Shown: piece by piece, positions 11,832 through 22,968 of the stretch
Layout of the letters: every line of letters starts with the position of its first letter
How positions within the stretch are numbered: the stretch's first letter is position 1
DNA from: Phytophthora hibernalis
Taxonomy: Eukaryota; Oomycota; Peronosporomycetes; Peronosporales; Peronosporaceae
Assembly (NCBI GenBank): GCA_012656075.1
Contig: JAAKBF010000068.1
Span: 124,001-188,000 of the forward strand
Length of the DNA stretch: 64,000 bases
Direction of reading: 5' to 3'
Made by a program: the position numbers and the translations under genes
The notes under the pieces: generated by a model
Databases searched by the model: none
The model's input: only the letters and a program-made list of their open reading frames with translations
Told to the model about the DNA's origin: nothing

Positions 11832-12218
11832 CTGCAGTCCGAAACTATTTGGTGTACGCTCGCTGCAAAACAAGTGAGAAAGCGGCGCTCAACCCTCTAT
11901 CGTACACATGTGCAGTCACCTTCTCGAGAGACCCATGGTGTATGTTGCGTTGTTCTTCTTGGCGTCCCTCTTGTGTGTGGCCGTGCGGAATCGAAAGTGA
12001 GCAGTGGGAACCGATCGCGTGCGGAACAAGAGTGATGGTCAGGGCAACTTCAACTTCGGCAAGTTGAAGTGGCTGGATTTCAGTCGGATACGCTGGGCAA
12101 ATGAGTTATTTTTGTCTATTCACGGGTTCTCGCTACACCAGCCCAGCAGCATTACGGCTGTCGCATTCTACCTTCGTGACGCAGATCCTGGTGGCGCATT
12201 GCCACTTTCGCTGCTTCT

Positions 12219-14048
12219 CTAATAATACCGGCCGCCACGCTGCATGTGCAGGTCCACGATTCTCCACCGGAGAGTCTCCTGCTCGTCGTCGTAGTCGCGC
12301 TGGAAGGCAAAAATGTAGTAGTATGCCAACACTTCGTCCTCGGATCCTTCCACAACTTCTCCCTCACGGTTGCGAATGCAGTTGATCTGCTGCGCCTGGA
12401 AACGCATCAGGATAATGGGAGCCTGCTTGTCCTCGGCCTATTCAGCATACCAGATGATTAGCATTGGCAGTTTTAAAACAGCAAGGAGGTTCTCGTACCG
12501 TAGCCTCAATGACTTCCACGTTGTCAATGCTGAGCACGTGGGGGTCCATGACCAAGCCCTCAGACTTGCGCTCACGGATAGCGATGTTCACGCGCGAGTA
12601 CGCCGCCTCGCCGAACCATTTCTTCAGGTCACGGCTGTTACCACGCAAGAACGCCTCCAGCACTCCAGGCAACACAATATCCTCAATGTTCTGTAATAAT
12701 GCAGGTGAATAGCATTAGTACTCAGCTGATGATAAGCGGTGCAATGCATTTATCCGTACCTCCTTCCACTCCTCCAAAATGAAGTCGGGCTCAGCGCGAC
12801 GGATTTCCCTGAGCAGCACCAAACGGTCAGTGTTACACCATTCATATATGCCCGTACAATCAACAGCGTCTTACTTGATAGCAATTCCCATCGGAGTTTC
12901 GCCGAATAGGCCATCGTAGATCGATGACAATCGGTACACCCACCTGATAAATTAAAATGAAAACAACACGTCAGGCTTGAAACGACACGCAACGCAGGGG
13001 ACGTTAACGCACGGGTTCTGGCTGGTTTCCCAAACCTCGAGGACTTCTTCCTGGGCGTCACTGAATTTGTCCTTGACTTGCTTGGTTGTCTTCTGCACCT
13101 TCTTGCCGGCGTCCGTCTTCGCAGCCTGCTTGGCTGCATCCAGGATGCCCTGAATAATTGGAGCTTCACGGAAACGAGCGCTCACACGCTGCCAAGCACT
13201 TTCTTCCTCCTTCACTGCCACCAAAGCGCTGGTGCCAGTGTACTCGGCAGCTTCCTTTTCATCGCCCTCCGACTTCTTCGGCGTCTGCATGGATGGCGTG
13301 CGTACCGAAGCCAGAGCTTCGTCGACCGTTTGCTTTTCTTTCTTGCCGAACAGCTCTTGCGCAGCCTCCTTCCACTCGTCGCGCAGTTTGGGGAATTTAC
13401 TGGGGTTGATAATTTTATTCTTCTGGGCGGCGATTCCGGCAAAGAAGTTCTTCACAAATGAGCGAGCGCTCTCTGCAGACTCATCCGCCTGCTCGGTTTT
13501 CTGCATGACAAGAAGGAACCAATTAGGATCAAGATAAATATCACCATGAAGATCGAAGCACAAGTTGGACGCACCTCGCCTTCCTCCTTGTCCTTCTTGG
13601 CCTCGTCCTGTCCAGATCCTTCTGCAGCAGCGCCAGTCGTCTTCTCTACCGCAGGATCCTCCTCCTTCTTAGCAGCAGTCTCCTCCTCCTTCTTCGCAGC
13701 AGCAGCCGCCTTGGCAGTCTCCTCGTATGACTCCTTGATCTTCTGCGAGGCCTGCGACGCCTGCTCCTGGAAATTCTTGGCCGCCTCCCCGGTCATGGAG
13801 CTCACCTCGCTCATCTTCTCCTTGGCAGCTTTCTCCACGTTCTTGAACTGCTCCTTGGTCTTCTCCAGCTCCTCAAAGGATTTCTTGAGCTCCTCGTTCT
13901 TCTCCATCTCGTTCTTGAGCTGGTTCTTCAGGTCCGTGAAGAAACCCATAGCGCGCGACTGTGACTGCACATGCGACCGCGTGATCTGGCTGTTTCGGGG
14001 CGCGGCGAGGCGCGCGCGGCGCAGAGCGCGCGTGGTGAGGCGAAGCAT
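12219..14048 (-). CDS. TIM44: Mitochondrial import motor subunit TIM44
   Basis: Tethers mtHsp70 to the TIM23 channel on the matrix side of the inner membrane. Six exons (14048-13575, 13500-13013, 12943-12875, 12808-12760, 12690-12499, 12437-12219) give 496 aa with no frame problem. The first ~35 residues are Arg-rich and lack acidic residues, as expected for a presequence. Then come FFTDLKNQLKNEM, a long Lys/Glu coiled coil, a low-complexity AAKKEEE stretch and the C-terminal membrane-binding domain (NPWVYRLSSIYDGLF, AFLRGNSRDLKKWFGEAAYS, LRWRIVDLHMQRGGRYY). Shares a 270-bp divergent promoter region with HAS1. Confidence 0.95.
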
Positions 14049-14318
14049 CGGCGGTGACGGATGTGCGGCTGGTGGCAATTGGCGGGTCAATTGGAGTGTT
14101 CCAGAAAAGCGGTACATAACCATGATCCGAGTTTCAGCCAATCCGGAGGCGCTGTTTGACACGCTGCGTCCCCACCAGCCAAACGTACTCTGATATTCTT
14201 GGTCAAGCTTCGCTACGCGCTCTGCAATATGCGGAGTTTCAATTCGTGGTCACCACAGCTTTGAGCTGCTTCAATTGCGTGAAACGTCACATTCCACTGG
14301 TTGGCGCAAGTCGATAAA

Positions 14319-16124
14319 ATGGGCAAGACGCGCCGCAAAGGAACGAGCTCGTCGGAGGACAAGGCTCCGGCTGTCAAGGCTGAGGAGATCGCTGCTGTGA
14401 CGACGCCCGAGGTAGAGGCTGCTGTCGAGCTGGCGGACAAGAAGCGGAAGAAGAAGTCCAAGAAGACCAAAAAGGAGCAGAAACAGGAGGAGACTGAGCA
14501 ACAGAAGGAGCAAGAGGAGCCTGTGCAGCCGAATGTGGACGACGAGCAGGACGAGGAGACGGAGCAGGCGATTGCGGAAGCTGCCAGTCTGGCTGAGAGC
14601 GCCGTGGACGAGCGCTACTTTTCCTCTGAGGACTTCTCGTCGCTCCCGCTGTCTGATCCCACACGCAAGGCGTTGGCTGACATGGGCTTCTCTAAGATGA
14701 CCAAGATTCAGTCCAAATCGATCCGCCCGCTACTGGCTGGCCAGGACTTGCTGGGAGCTGCTAAGACGGGTTCCGGTAAGACGCTGTCGTTCCTGATTCC
14801 GGCTGTGGAGCTGCTGCACAAGGTGCGCTTCACGGCGCGCAAGGGCACGGGCTGCATTGTCATCTCGCCCACGCGCGAACTGGCGTTGCAAATTTACGGC
14901 GTCGTGCGAGACATCTGCAAGTACCACTCGCAGACCCACGGCATTGTCATGGGAGGTGCCAACCGCCGTGCCGAGGCGGAGCGTCTCGTGAAGGGTGTGA
15001 ACATTTTGATCTCCACGCCCGGTCGTCTGCTGGATCACCTGCAGAACACCAAGGCATTCATCTACCACAACCTGCAGATTCTTGTGATTGATGAGGCCGA
15101 TCGTATCCTGTCTATTGGTTTCGAAGAGGAGATGCGCCAGATTATCAAGTGCATCCCCAAGGAGCGCCAAACGATGCTGTTCAGTGCCACGCAGACGAAG
15201 AAAGTGGAGGACCTTGCTCGTCTGTCCATTAAGGAGAAGCCTGTGTACGTGGGCGTTGAAGAGGAGGACACCAAGGCAACTGTCGCTACGCTGGAGCAGG
15301 GCTATGTTGTGACTCCTAGTGACAAGCGTTTCCTTCTGCTGTTCACGTTCCTCAAGAAGAACCTGAAGAAGAAGGTCATGGTTTTCTTTTCGTCCTGCAG
15401 TGCCGTCAAGTTCTACGGCGAGCTGCTGAACTACATCGATATTCCTGTGATGGACATTCACGGCAAACAGAAACAGAACAAACGTACGACCACGTTCTTC
15501 CAGTTCTGTAACGCGAAGACGGGTATCTTGCTCTGTACGGATGTGGCAGCCCGTGGTCTTGATATCCCAGCAGTGGATTGGATTATTCAGTTTGACCCGC
15601 CTGATGATCCGCGTGAGTACATCCACCGTGTCGGTCGTACGGCGCGTGGAGCGAAGGGAAAGGGTAAAGCCCTGCTTATGCTTCTGCCCGATGAACTTGG
15701 TTTCCTGAAGTACCTGAAGGCCTCCAAGGTTGCTCTGAACGAGTACGAGTTCCCTGTATCGAAGATTGCGAACGTTGAATCGCAGCTGATGAAGCTTGTC
15801 GAGAAGACGTACTACCTGCACAAGTCCGCCAAGGACGCTTACCGTGGATACCTGTTGGCGTACGCGTCGCACTCATTGAAGGGGATCTTTGACGTGGGTT
15901 GTCTGGACTTGCAAGGCGTGGCTAAATCGTTTGGACTCCAGGTCCCGCCCAAGGTGACGCTTCCTGTGAAGACGAACGGCAAGACCGGAAAGCGAAAGGG
16001 TACATCCTTTGACAACGACGGCAGCTCCCGCGGCGGCAAATTCCAGCGCTCGGGGCACGCATTTAGCGCAGACAACCCGTACGGCAAGCGTACATCGAGT
16101 GACAAGCGCCAGTTTGCCCATTGA
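14319..16124 (+). CDS. HAS1: DEAD-box RNA helicase HAS1/DDX18
   Basis: Nucleolar ATP-dependent helicase needed for 18S and 25S/28S rRNA processing. A single 601-aa exon. It has a Lys/Glu-rich N-terminal ~90 residues, a Q motif near residue 130, motif I AKTGSGKT (~148), PTRELALQ, motif II DEAD within VIDEADR (~257), motif III SAT (~288) and motif [11 protein letters not shown] (~434). The C-terminus has the family-specific [10 protein letters not shown] and the helical [22 protein letters not shown]. The ATG at 14319 gives MGKTRRKG; an in-frame TTG lies just upstream. The frame is intact throughout. Confidence 0.97.
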   Translation: MGKTRRKGTSSSEDKAPAVKAEEIAAVTTPEVEAAVELADKKRKKKSKKTKKEQKQEETEQQKEQEEPVQPNVDDEQDEETEQAIAEAASLAESAVDERYFSSEDFSSLPLSDPTRKALADMGFSKMTKIQSKSIRPLLAGQDLLGAAKTGSGKTLSFLIPAVELLHKVRFTARKGTGCIVISPTRELALQIYGVVRDICKYHSQTHGIVMGGANRRAEAERLVKGVNILISTPGRLLDHLQNTKAFIYHNLQILVIDEADRILSIGFEEEMRQIIKCIPKERQTMLFSATQTKKVEDLARLSIKEKPVYVGVEEEDTKATVATLEQGYVVTPSDKRFLLLFTFLKKNLKKKVMVFFSSCSAVKFYGELLNYIDIPVMDIHGKQKQNKRTTTFFQFCNAKTGILLCTDVAARGLDIPAVDWIIQFDPPDDPREYIHRVGRTARGAKGKGKALLMLLPDELGFLKYLKASKVALNEYEFPVSKIANVESQLMKLVEKTYYLHKSAKDAYRGYLLAYASHSLKGIFDVGCLDLQGVAKSFGLQVPPKVTLPVKTNGKTGKRKGTSFDNDGSSRGGKFQRSGHAFSADNPYGKRTSSDKRQFAH

Positions 16125-16336
16125 TAAGGTTTGATGGTTGCTACTATGTAAACAACGGCTTTTGCCGCTTCACGTTCCTTTTGCAATATAGAGCGAGCTA
16201 CATACTGTGTTGAGCCGTTTGAATCGTGTGAAAGTGGGTAAGCATGATCTCTATTTTCTTCGTGTTTCATGCAGCATGAATCACCGCGAAACTACTTCAA
16301 ACAACAAATACGAACTTTCTCACTTGTTCACTGCAG

Positions 16337-16463
16337 ACAATACTCCAACTCGCTGCAGCACCTGATCGCTAGCATGATGCACCCGGACGCTCTACAGCGG
16401 CCTCTCACCGAAGACATCCTGCAGCGCTGCCCTTCCGCTAAAGTCTGCACGTCGGTACACTAA
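16337..16463 (+). pseudogene. Orphan C-terminal exon of a protein kinase
   Basis: Reads YSNSLQHLIASMMHPDALQR and continues to a stop at 16463. This is the end of a kinase domain (subdomain XI, with the HPDxxxRP pattern, most like Wee1/Myt1 kinases), preceded by a good acceptor (CACTGCAG). No upstream kinase sequence exists before HAS1 ends at 16124. It is therefore a relic left by deletion or insertion, or a duplicated terminal exon. Confidence 0.6.
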
Positions 16464-16534
16464 TAACTTCTTGCAAGGTGAGAAAGCCTTATTCCATTAT
16501 TCGATTGTCTTCCTAAAGTTTTTTTCAACGATGT

Positions 16535-16650
16535 GCAGTTTTATTGGAGCTACATGTACATGTTGAACACCTCTGCGAAGATGAGCGAGCGCAGTTTTGA
16601 GTATTTGGAGCTACATGAACATGATGAACAGCGCGGCGAAGATGAGCGAC
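16535..16650 (+). repeat. ~56-60 bp tandem duplication in the 3' flank of GVP copy 1
   Basis: Two imperfect adjacent units, each starting GCAGTTTT and containing GGAGCTACATG and GCGAAGATGAGCGA. The same unit occurs once beside GVP copy 2. It lies downstream of copy 1, which is read on the minus strand. Confidence 0.7.
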
Positions 16651-16703
16651 CAGCAGCAGTGGCGTCGTCACTGGATGCCATCCTTCACATGGGTTTCCCA
16701 CAC

Positions 16704-17769
16704 TCAACGACGACGCTGACGCTGGCGGCGATTGAAGCCGCCTCCGTTGGTTCCTCCGAAGGCGTTGTTTCCACCAGCGCCCGCACCACCCCGAAGCCAA
16801 ATTGACCTCCAGCCGCACCACCGAATCCGTTGGCACCGCCAGCCTGGCCGAAGTTCCCCGTCGCACCTTGTCCGCCGACACCACCGAACGCATTGCCACC
16901 TTGCGGACCAAGACCCATTTGTTGACCACCGCCACCATTGAAGCCGCCAAGTCCAGCACCCCGGCGCCGCCAGCACCGCCGAACATGCCGCCACCTCCGC
17001 CATTGAGGCCGCCAAGTCCAGCACCACCAGCGCCACCAGCACCAGCACCGCCGAACATGCCGCCACCGCCCATGCCCATGCGGTTTCCACCAAAGCCAGC
17101 GCCCAGACCGCCCATTTGGTTTCCGCCAAAGCCACCACCGTTCGAAGGAAACCCGCCCGCACCGCCCGGTCCAACTCCAGCACCGAGTCCGTTGTTGTTG
17201 CCTGCGATTCTAGCTGAGGCCGGAATCCCAGCTCCGCCAAGTCCACCATTTTGCACAGGTGCTGCAGCTGCTCCGGGTTGCTCCGCTGCAGTGGCATCAG
17301 TATTGGCAAAGCTCGTCGGTGCTGGCGTGACTCTCGATCTACCGGTCACCGTAGCTGCAGGGGTTGCCGCTGGGCGTCCGCGCACAGTCGTCGGAGCAGG
17401 CGTCACAGGTCCGCCAGGAGCACCGGGTCCACCAGGAGCACCAGGAACACCAGGGGCAACGACGCCAGGGCCCGGTGCAACGATGTTGTTCGAAGGAGCG
17501 ATGACGGCAGTGTTGGAGTTAGCCACCACCGCGGACGGAACCTCCACGGGGACGGGAATGAACTGCGGCACTTCCACAGGGACCGGAATGGCGATCTTCT
17601 TGACTTTCTTCACGTGGTGGTGCACCTTCCTATGCTCGTCGACGTCTTCGGTGGTTGGTGTGTCGGCGTTGATTCGAAGACCACGAAGCGCAGGTGTAGT
17701 TTGCGCTGCGTCCGAGGTGACAAGAAGACTCAGTGCAAGGATGGCAGCGAATGCGGTGGCGTTCTTCAT
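16704..17769 (-). CDS. GVP copy 1: secreted Gly/Val/Pro-rich protein with RGLR motif
   Basis: Not a named family to my knowledge. Starts MKNATAFAAILALSLL with a typical signal peptide (c-region TSDAA), then PALRGLRINADTPTTED, a KVHHHVKKVKK patch, two IPVPVEVP repeats, collagen-like (GAP/GGP) triplets, a TPAPTT/RGRP segment, ~150 residues of Gly-rich sequence (GFGGNQMGG, GGAGAGGAGG) and a polybasic RRQRQRRR end; 355 aa after two corrections. Compared with copy 2, one C is missing at 16959-16962 and one at 16789-16792; both break the Gly-rich tail. The RGLR directly after the signal peptide fits RxLR, but no clear EER follows. Probably a wall, matrix or host-interface protein. Confidence 0.75.
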
Positions 17770-17823
17770 GGTTGCAGGGAAGGAGTCAGGTAGTGGTGAG
17801 GAGAGGACGGGTGCTTTGGAGCT

Positions 17824-17841
17824 CACAAAATTGGGAATGAA
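17824..17841 (-). promoter_or_regulatory. Oomycete-type core promoter of GVP copy 1
   Basis: On the minus strand reads TTCATTCCCAATTTTGTG: a TCATTCC initiator followed by an ATTTTG flank element, ~55 bp upstream of the ATG. The element is nearly identical in all five copies. Confidence 0.7.
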
Positions 17842-18120
17842 TCGCTATGGCTTTCAAGGTTTTCCGTCTTGGTTGGCCATCGCATCATTTTCCCGTGACG
17901 ACACTTCACCCTTCACCGCGCCGATCGCATTGGGAGCAAATATATTTGACTGAGGTTTTGATGAAGTAGATGCAATCATTGAGAAGGATGGAGAAAGTGA
18001 CCACATTCGAAAGGTATGGCATCACGCTAATCGCTTCTGAGGACTACCTGATTGAGGTCTCACGAGCACGCAGCGCACTTACGATTTTTAAAAATCTGAA
18101 CCGGGCATGGGAGCTCTGCG

Positions 18121-18139
18121 TCTCATTTCGCGTTTCTTC
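18121..18139 (+). promoter_or_regulatory. Initiator-like core promoter of secreted gene at 18155
   Basis: TCTCATTTCGCGTTTCTTC, about 20-35 bp before the ATG, matches the oomycete initiator (TCATTTC) followed by a TTTC flank. Confidence 0.55.
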
Positions 18140-18154
18140 AACACAACGACAATC

Positions 18155-18924
18155 ATGAAGGGCCCAAGTATGGTGATCACTGCTGCGTTGCTCATTTCGA
18201 AGGGGGTACCTGGAACTCATGCAATTTTCCATTTGCGCGGTTCGGAAGGTGCTGATAGTGTGTCTACAACTGAAGCATTTGACTCGAATGTGCTGTCACC
18301 ACCTGCTGCATCTCGCAATATTAGAAGAGATGACCAGACTCCTGATCCAGCTCCCCAAGTCCTGATGAGTTCGGAAACGTTCTAAGTGGAGTTCACGTAG
18401 ACGAGGTTAATGCAAGCTCGATCGTTTCGGGTGGTCCGATTTCGAGTGCTGCAGCCGTACCTGTCGCAGTAGTACCTCCCGTGTCTTCTCCACCAAGCCG
18501 TCGTGAAGTCCCCGCGGTGGCCCCTGCCCCTATCTCAATTGGCAACGCGACTTCTGCTGTCACTACAATTTCGCCGGCCGTTGTATCCAAGGCACAAGCA
18601 CACGTAAACAGCACTTCCTCGCAACTGATTGAACAAACTTCTCCTGGACCCAGAAAAGTGGGAAAGCTTGATGCTCACCACACCAAGGAACAACCTTTGG
18701 ATGGCAGAAGTGTTGGTGTGAATCGTGCCCGTGAACCTTACCAGCCAAATACTTGGTTTGGCCCTGAAGAATCGAGTGGCAGTGTGTACGGATATCGAGG
18801 TCAACATCATCCACAGAATGTCCCGTTCTTTGGGGGAATGCGTCGTCAGATTGGTTGGTCCAACTACATGTCTTTCAACAGTCGGCCGCTCAAGGTTTCG
18901 CGTGCACAGCGAATTGAGCTTTAA
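18155..18924 (+). CDS. Predicted secreted protein, diverged GVP relative
   Basis: 256 aa after one correction (C4 run 18353-18356). MKGPSMVITAALLISKG is a likely signal peptide ending near THA. The next residues, HLRGSEGADSVSTTEAFD, align with the GVP module ALRGLRINADTPTTEDAD: LRG, an AD pair and TTE are shared. The middle is Val/Pro/Ser-rich (AVPVAVVPPVSSPP), with possible N-glycosylation sites (NAS, NAT, NST). The C-terminus has aromatic stretches (PNTWFGPEESSGSVYGY) and no Gly-rich tail. It lies head-to-head with GVP copy 1, 385 bp apart, suggesting an old duplication. Confidence 0.7.
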
Positions 18925-19199
18925 CATTTGAAGGTTCCGTGAGCAAACATGCAACACAAGTCAAATACATGTATACTTTCCGGTTGCTCGTTCGACATGT
19001 GCATCTAAGTGTGGCTTACTTTCACACGAAAAAACAAAGCTTACCAAAGCAATTTCATTCCTTGGGCGGCAAGTTGTTACCGCACCGCTAAACTCACGAA
19101 AAATAAAGCACCAGACCTCCACTACCGCTATTTGTCTCAATATCCTCGATGCTTCCGGGTGGAGTGCCTATCTCCAATAAAGACTGCCTCGCTTAAGCC

Positions 19200-20469
19200 T
19201 TACGACTTGGCACGCATCTCGTGAGGCGCAACAAATACCTTCAGGAAACCGCTGTCCTTCTTGGCAATGCGGGAGTACGCCTCGGGCACCTCCTCAAGAG
19301 CCAAACGGTGCGAGATAAGCACCGATGGATCGAGCTCGCCACTTTCGATCGCGTCAAATACCTGGGGTAGTACTTCTGCGCCGGAGTACGGCCAGCGTTA
19401 ACCGTCACATTCTTCATTGCGACGTGGCCGATAGGGAACGATTGCACCGAGCACATGTAGTCCGACACAATCGAGATGTGGCCACACTTGCGAACAATCA
19501 TAAGCATCTCCTTGAACATGTCCGTGGACTCAGGCTGAGTCTCCATGCCGATCTTCTTCTCCAATTTGGCCATCCACCCGGTGGAAGTGGAGCAGCCACT
19601 CGCGTCAATCACGGCGTCCGCACCAGCAGGCGGCAGCATTTGCTGCAGCTTGGCAACCACCTGAGCACTGGACATATCGCGGCGATCCACCACCTCCAAG
19701 TTCATATGGTCGTGTGCAAACTTGAATCGCTCCGCGCAGTGTTCAACACCCAGCACAGTCTTGGCGCCACGCAGCTTGCACCAGTGAGCTGCCTGAAGTC
19801 CGATTGACCGAGACCCCAAATCACCACACAATCGCCTCCCTTCACCTTGGCCATATCCACAGCGTGCAGCGCAGTTGCAGTCGTCTCCACCCCAAGTAGT
19901 GCCTTGTCATCGCTCACTCCCGACGGCAACTTGAAGCAGTTCATATCACCGAAGGGCACCCGCACATACTCGGCCTGCACACCGGGGACATTCCCCAGCA
20001 TGCGAGTGCTGCCCAGCACAGCAGCAGGGGCCCAGCCACCATAGGTTTTCTTGAACTCCTGGGACGCGTTCGTGCAGTTGCAGGCAGCGTATTCCTGTCG
20101 GCGGCAGTGCTTGCAATTTCCACAAGCGAGCACGAAGCTCACAGCGACGCGGTCACCCACCTTGAGCTTGGTGACATCAGCGCCAACACTCTCGATGGTG
20201 CCCACGGCTTCACTGCCCAGCACCTGGTCCCGCTCCAGTCCAGCAGCGTCCCCGCCACACACGTCGGTTGCGAAGTCTGGGCTCACAGAGCATGCAGTGA
20301 CTTTCACCACCACATCCGACGCTTCCGTGATTTTCGGCTTGGGAACGTGCTCCAGTTTGACGGACTTGCCCGTCCACACAACGGCGCGCATGCAGCCCGT
20401 CGGATCCTTTGAGCAAGTGTCTTTCCCATGGGTATGAGCACTCGACATCATCTCTCTGGCAGTATCCAT
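19200..20469 (-). CDS. MDR-superfamily dehydrogenase, zinc alcohol/formaldehyde dehydrogenase-like
   Basis: 423 aa after two corrections (19808-19809 and 19364-19367). A GroES-like N-terminal domain, the structural-zinc loop (CGNCKHCRRQEYAAC, four Cys) and a Rossmann fold with VIWGLGSIGLQ are clear; the sequence resembles glutathione-independent formaldehyde dehydrogenases. The catalytic zinc ligands look replaced: the usual Cys of the CGSD motif falls on Ser (ACSVSPDF), and the GHE histidine is Ser (LGSEAVG). It may use a substrate without catalytic zinc or be a pseudoenzyme. The start at 20469 was chosen for a short tail before MRAVVWTGKS; that Met (at 20391) is an alternative start. No targeting peptide is obvious. 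Confidence 0.85.
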
Positions 20470-20615
20470 AATTGTGTCTTCAGTTGGAGGACTTGCTTCG
20501 AATCGGCAAAAGCAAATGTGAGCGTGAACCATCAGCGGGCAAGCCCAGAGCGACATGGCGGGCTCGCAGCCAGCCAACTTGAAGACTCGAGAGAGAATAA
20601 GATATTTTGTTGAAG

Positions 20616-20703
20616 CAACGTTTGCGTCGCTTCGCAATAAATTATGAGAGGTTTTAGCCAACATTTGGCGTCGCTTCGCAACAAATTATGAGAGGTTCTA
20701 TCC
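20616..20703. repeat. 44-bp tandem duplication
   Basis: CGTCGCTTCGCAA and AAATTATGAGAGGTT both recur 44 bp apart in the divergent spacer between the dehydrogenase and the membrane-protein gene. Only a few bases differ. Confidence 0.8.
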
Positions 20704-20885
20704 GTTCTGAGTTTCCTAACGGCTTCAACATCAAAGCTGTCATGCCTGGTTATTGTGGGGACAGCATGCGAGCCTGCAGTTCTCCAGAAAGAAACGACGC
20801 TCGATCCCTCTCGCTTAAACCTTCTCTCATTTCGCTACTGCTCGTCCAGCCCAACTGTCAGCGACATACTGAGTTGCTATCAACG

Positions 20886-21500
20886 ATGAAGCTCGCAGCT
20901 ATCGTTCTCGTTGGCGCGCTGGCAGGAACAACTTTAGCCGAAAAAACAGTGAATGGAGGAGACCTGATCGACGTTATGACATCGGACAAACGCTCTGTTT
21001 CCGACACGATTGAAGCGGACCTGCGAGACGACGATGTCGGTACCAATGAAGACTTGTGGGACCACTGGGAAAACCACTCGGAGATTCCACAGCCAAGTAG
21101 CAGCGACACCAGTTTTGCCCATGGCGGTCATACCGTTGGAGACCTACCTACGGCCAAGGACCTGCTCGAGAAGGCCGAATCCGTGGCAACAGCGGTAATG
21201 CCGTTCGACGTCGACCAAGCCAAGTCCTTCTTGCTCCCTGCCGGCCTCGTGGTCGCCGCCTTGTTCGTGGTCGCGATCGTTGCCGTGGTCATTGGCGTAC
21301 GGCGACAGCAGCTCAGCGAGCCGATGTTCGGGCCCGTCGAGCTGGCATCGGACCTTCCGGACCCCATGACGACCTCGGCCGCGAGCGAAGACGGCAGTGT
21401 ATCCGACGACGACAACAAGGAAGAAGACACGGGCGTGACGATCCTGGTCGACAGTGGCGAGGAGGAGGAGGAGAAGGAGGAGGAAGCCAATGGTATTTAA
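20886..21500 (+). CDS. Small type I membrane protein, unknown function
   Basis: 204 aa, one exon. Signal peptide MKLAAIVLVGALAGTTLA, a lumenal/extracellular Asp/Ser-rich part with one N-glycosylation site (NHS), a single transmembrane helix (~residues 118-140, LVVAALFVVAIVAVVIGV) stopped by RRQQ, and an acidic cytoplasmic tail ending in Glu repeats. No domain recognised. An initiator-like TCTCATTTCGC lies ~55 bp upstream of the ATG. Receptor or cargo-adaptor roles are possible but unsupported. Confidence 0.75.
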   Translation: MKLAAIVLVGALAGTTLAEKTVNGGDLIDVMTSDKRSVSDTIEADLRDDDVGTNEDLWDHWENHSEIPQPSSSDTSFAHGGHTVGDLPTAKDLLEKAESVATAVMPFDVDQAKSFLLPAGLVVAALFVVAIVAVVIGVRRQQLSEPMFGPVELASDLPDPMTTSAASEDGSVSDDDNKEEDTGVTILVDSGEEEEEKEEEANGI

Positions 21501-21823
21501 ACCAAGCATAATACAGTGTAATGTTAGCCTAAACAAAGTCTGTTTCCATTCGCTTGCTCCACGCCTCGACGCTTTACATCCATCACCACCAAATCGAGCG
21601 TGATGGTCCGCATTCTTGGTGGGTGTGTCGATGATAGTGACGTCGTCTTTTGTTACCCAACAAAACCAACCAAGCAGCGTAAATTCGTACTTAACGCAGA
21701 CAGCTCTGGCGAGATGGGCACGCTCCCCACGTATGGTGCTTGGAGGCCGCAGACCGCAGACTGTGATTTCCAAGTTTGCAGCGTCAGAAGCAGACCAGTT
21801 AGCTCCCCATTTCGCATTCGACA

Positions 21824-22968
21824 ATGGCTCTCCGTCGCGTCCTGACCTCCAGCAAGGCCTTCAAGGCGGCCCCGAGTTTGCTGCGCCGCTCCATGGCCAC
21901 CGCCACCAACGAGATGACGGTGCGTGACGCGCTCAACACGGCCATGGACGAGGAGCTCGCGCGCGACGACGCGGTCTTCCTCCTGGGCGAGGAGGTGGCC
22001 GAGTACAACGGCGCCTACAAGGTGTCCAAGGGTCTCTGGGAGAAGTACGGCGACAAGCGCATCATCGACACGCCCATCACGGAGCAGGGCTTCACGGGCC
22101 TGGCTATTGGCGCCGCCTACCACGGCACGAAGCCCATCGTCGAGTTCATGACGTTCAACTTCGCCATGCAGGCCATCGACCAGATCATCAACTCGGCCGC
22201 CAAGCAGTTCTACATGTCCAACGGCGACATCAGCGTGCCCATCGTCTTCCGCGGCTCCAACGGCCCCGCTGCCGGTGTTGGTACGTAGCTTTTCCCGCTT
22301 CTAGGGACCTTACAGACGCTAATTTACTCGTTTCTGCGTCTTCAGCCGCCCAGCACTCGCAGTGCTACGCCGCCTGGTACGGCAGCGTGCCCGGCCTCAA
22401 GGTCGTGGCCCCGTACGACTCGGAGGACGCCCGTGGTCTGCTCAAGGCCGCCATCCGTGACCCCAACCCGGTGGTCGTGCTGGAGAACGAGCTCGTGTAC
22501 GGCGTCTCGTTTCCCATCTCCGAGGAGGCTCTGGACAAGGACTTCACGATCGAGATCGGCAAGGCCAAGGTCATGAAGCCCGGCAAGGACGTCACTTTGG
22601 TGGCCTTCTCCCGCATGGTGGGTGAGGCTCTGGAGGCTGCCGCCATCCTGGCCAAGGAAGGCATTGACGCCGAGGTGATCAACCTCCGCTCGATCCGCCC
22701 GTTCGACCGTCAGGCCATCATCGACTCGGTCAAGAAGACGAACCGCATCGTGTCCATCGAGGAGGGCTGGGGCCAGCACGGCATCGGTGCCGAGATCGCC
22801 GGCATCATTATGGAGACCGAGGCCTTCGACTACCTGGACGCCCCCATGGAGCGTGTGACCGGCACGGATGTGCCCATGCCGTACGCCGACAACCTCGAGA
22901 AGCTGTGCCTGCCGCAGATCGAGGACGTCGTTGCCGCTGCCAAGCGCACGGTGGCGCGCAACCTGTAA
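21824..22968 (+). CDS. PDHB: Pyruvate dehydrogenase E1 component, beta subunit (mitochondrial)
   Basis: With E1-alpha it decarboxylates pyruvate in the thiamine-dependent first step of the PDH complex. Exons 21824-22280 and 22346-22968 give 359 aa with an intact frame. The first ~28 residues ([20 protein letters not shown]) are a presequence. Conserved segments are [54 protein letters not shown], the [20 protein letters not shown] strand, and RSIRPFD in the C-terminal transketolase-like domain. A CCATTTCGCATTC initiator-like element lies just before the start. Confidence 0.97.

Noticed and set aside
14730..15872. 380-codon frame antisense to HAS1
   Set aside because: Mirror of a strongly coding helicase exon; Arg/Leu/His-rich with no independent signature.
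17680..17700. Calling GVP proteins confirmed RxLR effectors
   Set aside because: RGLR is well placed, but no clear dEER follows, the C-terminus is Gly-rich and copy 5 lacks the motif; kept as an observation only.
16802..17953. 383-codon Pro/Ala-rich plus-strand frame opposite GVP copy 1 (and equivalents at 47321-48280 and 49125-50084)
   Set aside because: Reverse complement of Gly-rich repeats gives open Pro/Ala frames automatically. The sense strand has the signal peptide and promoter.
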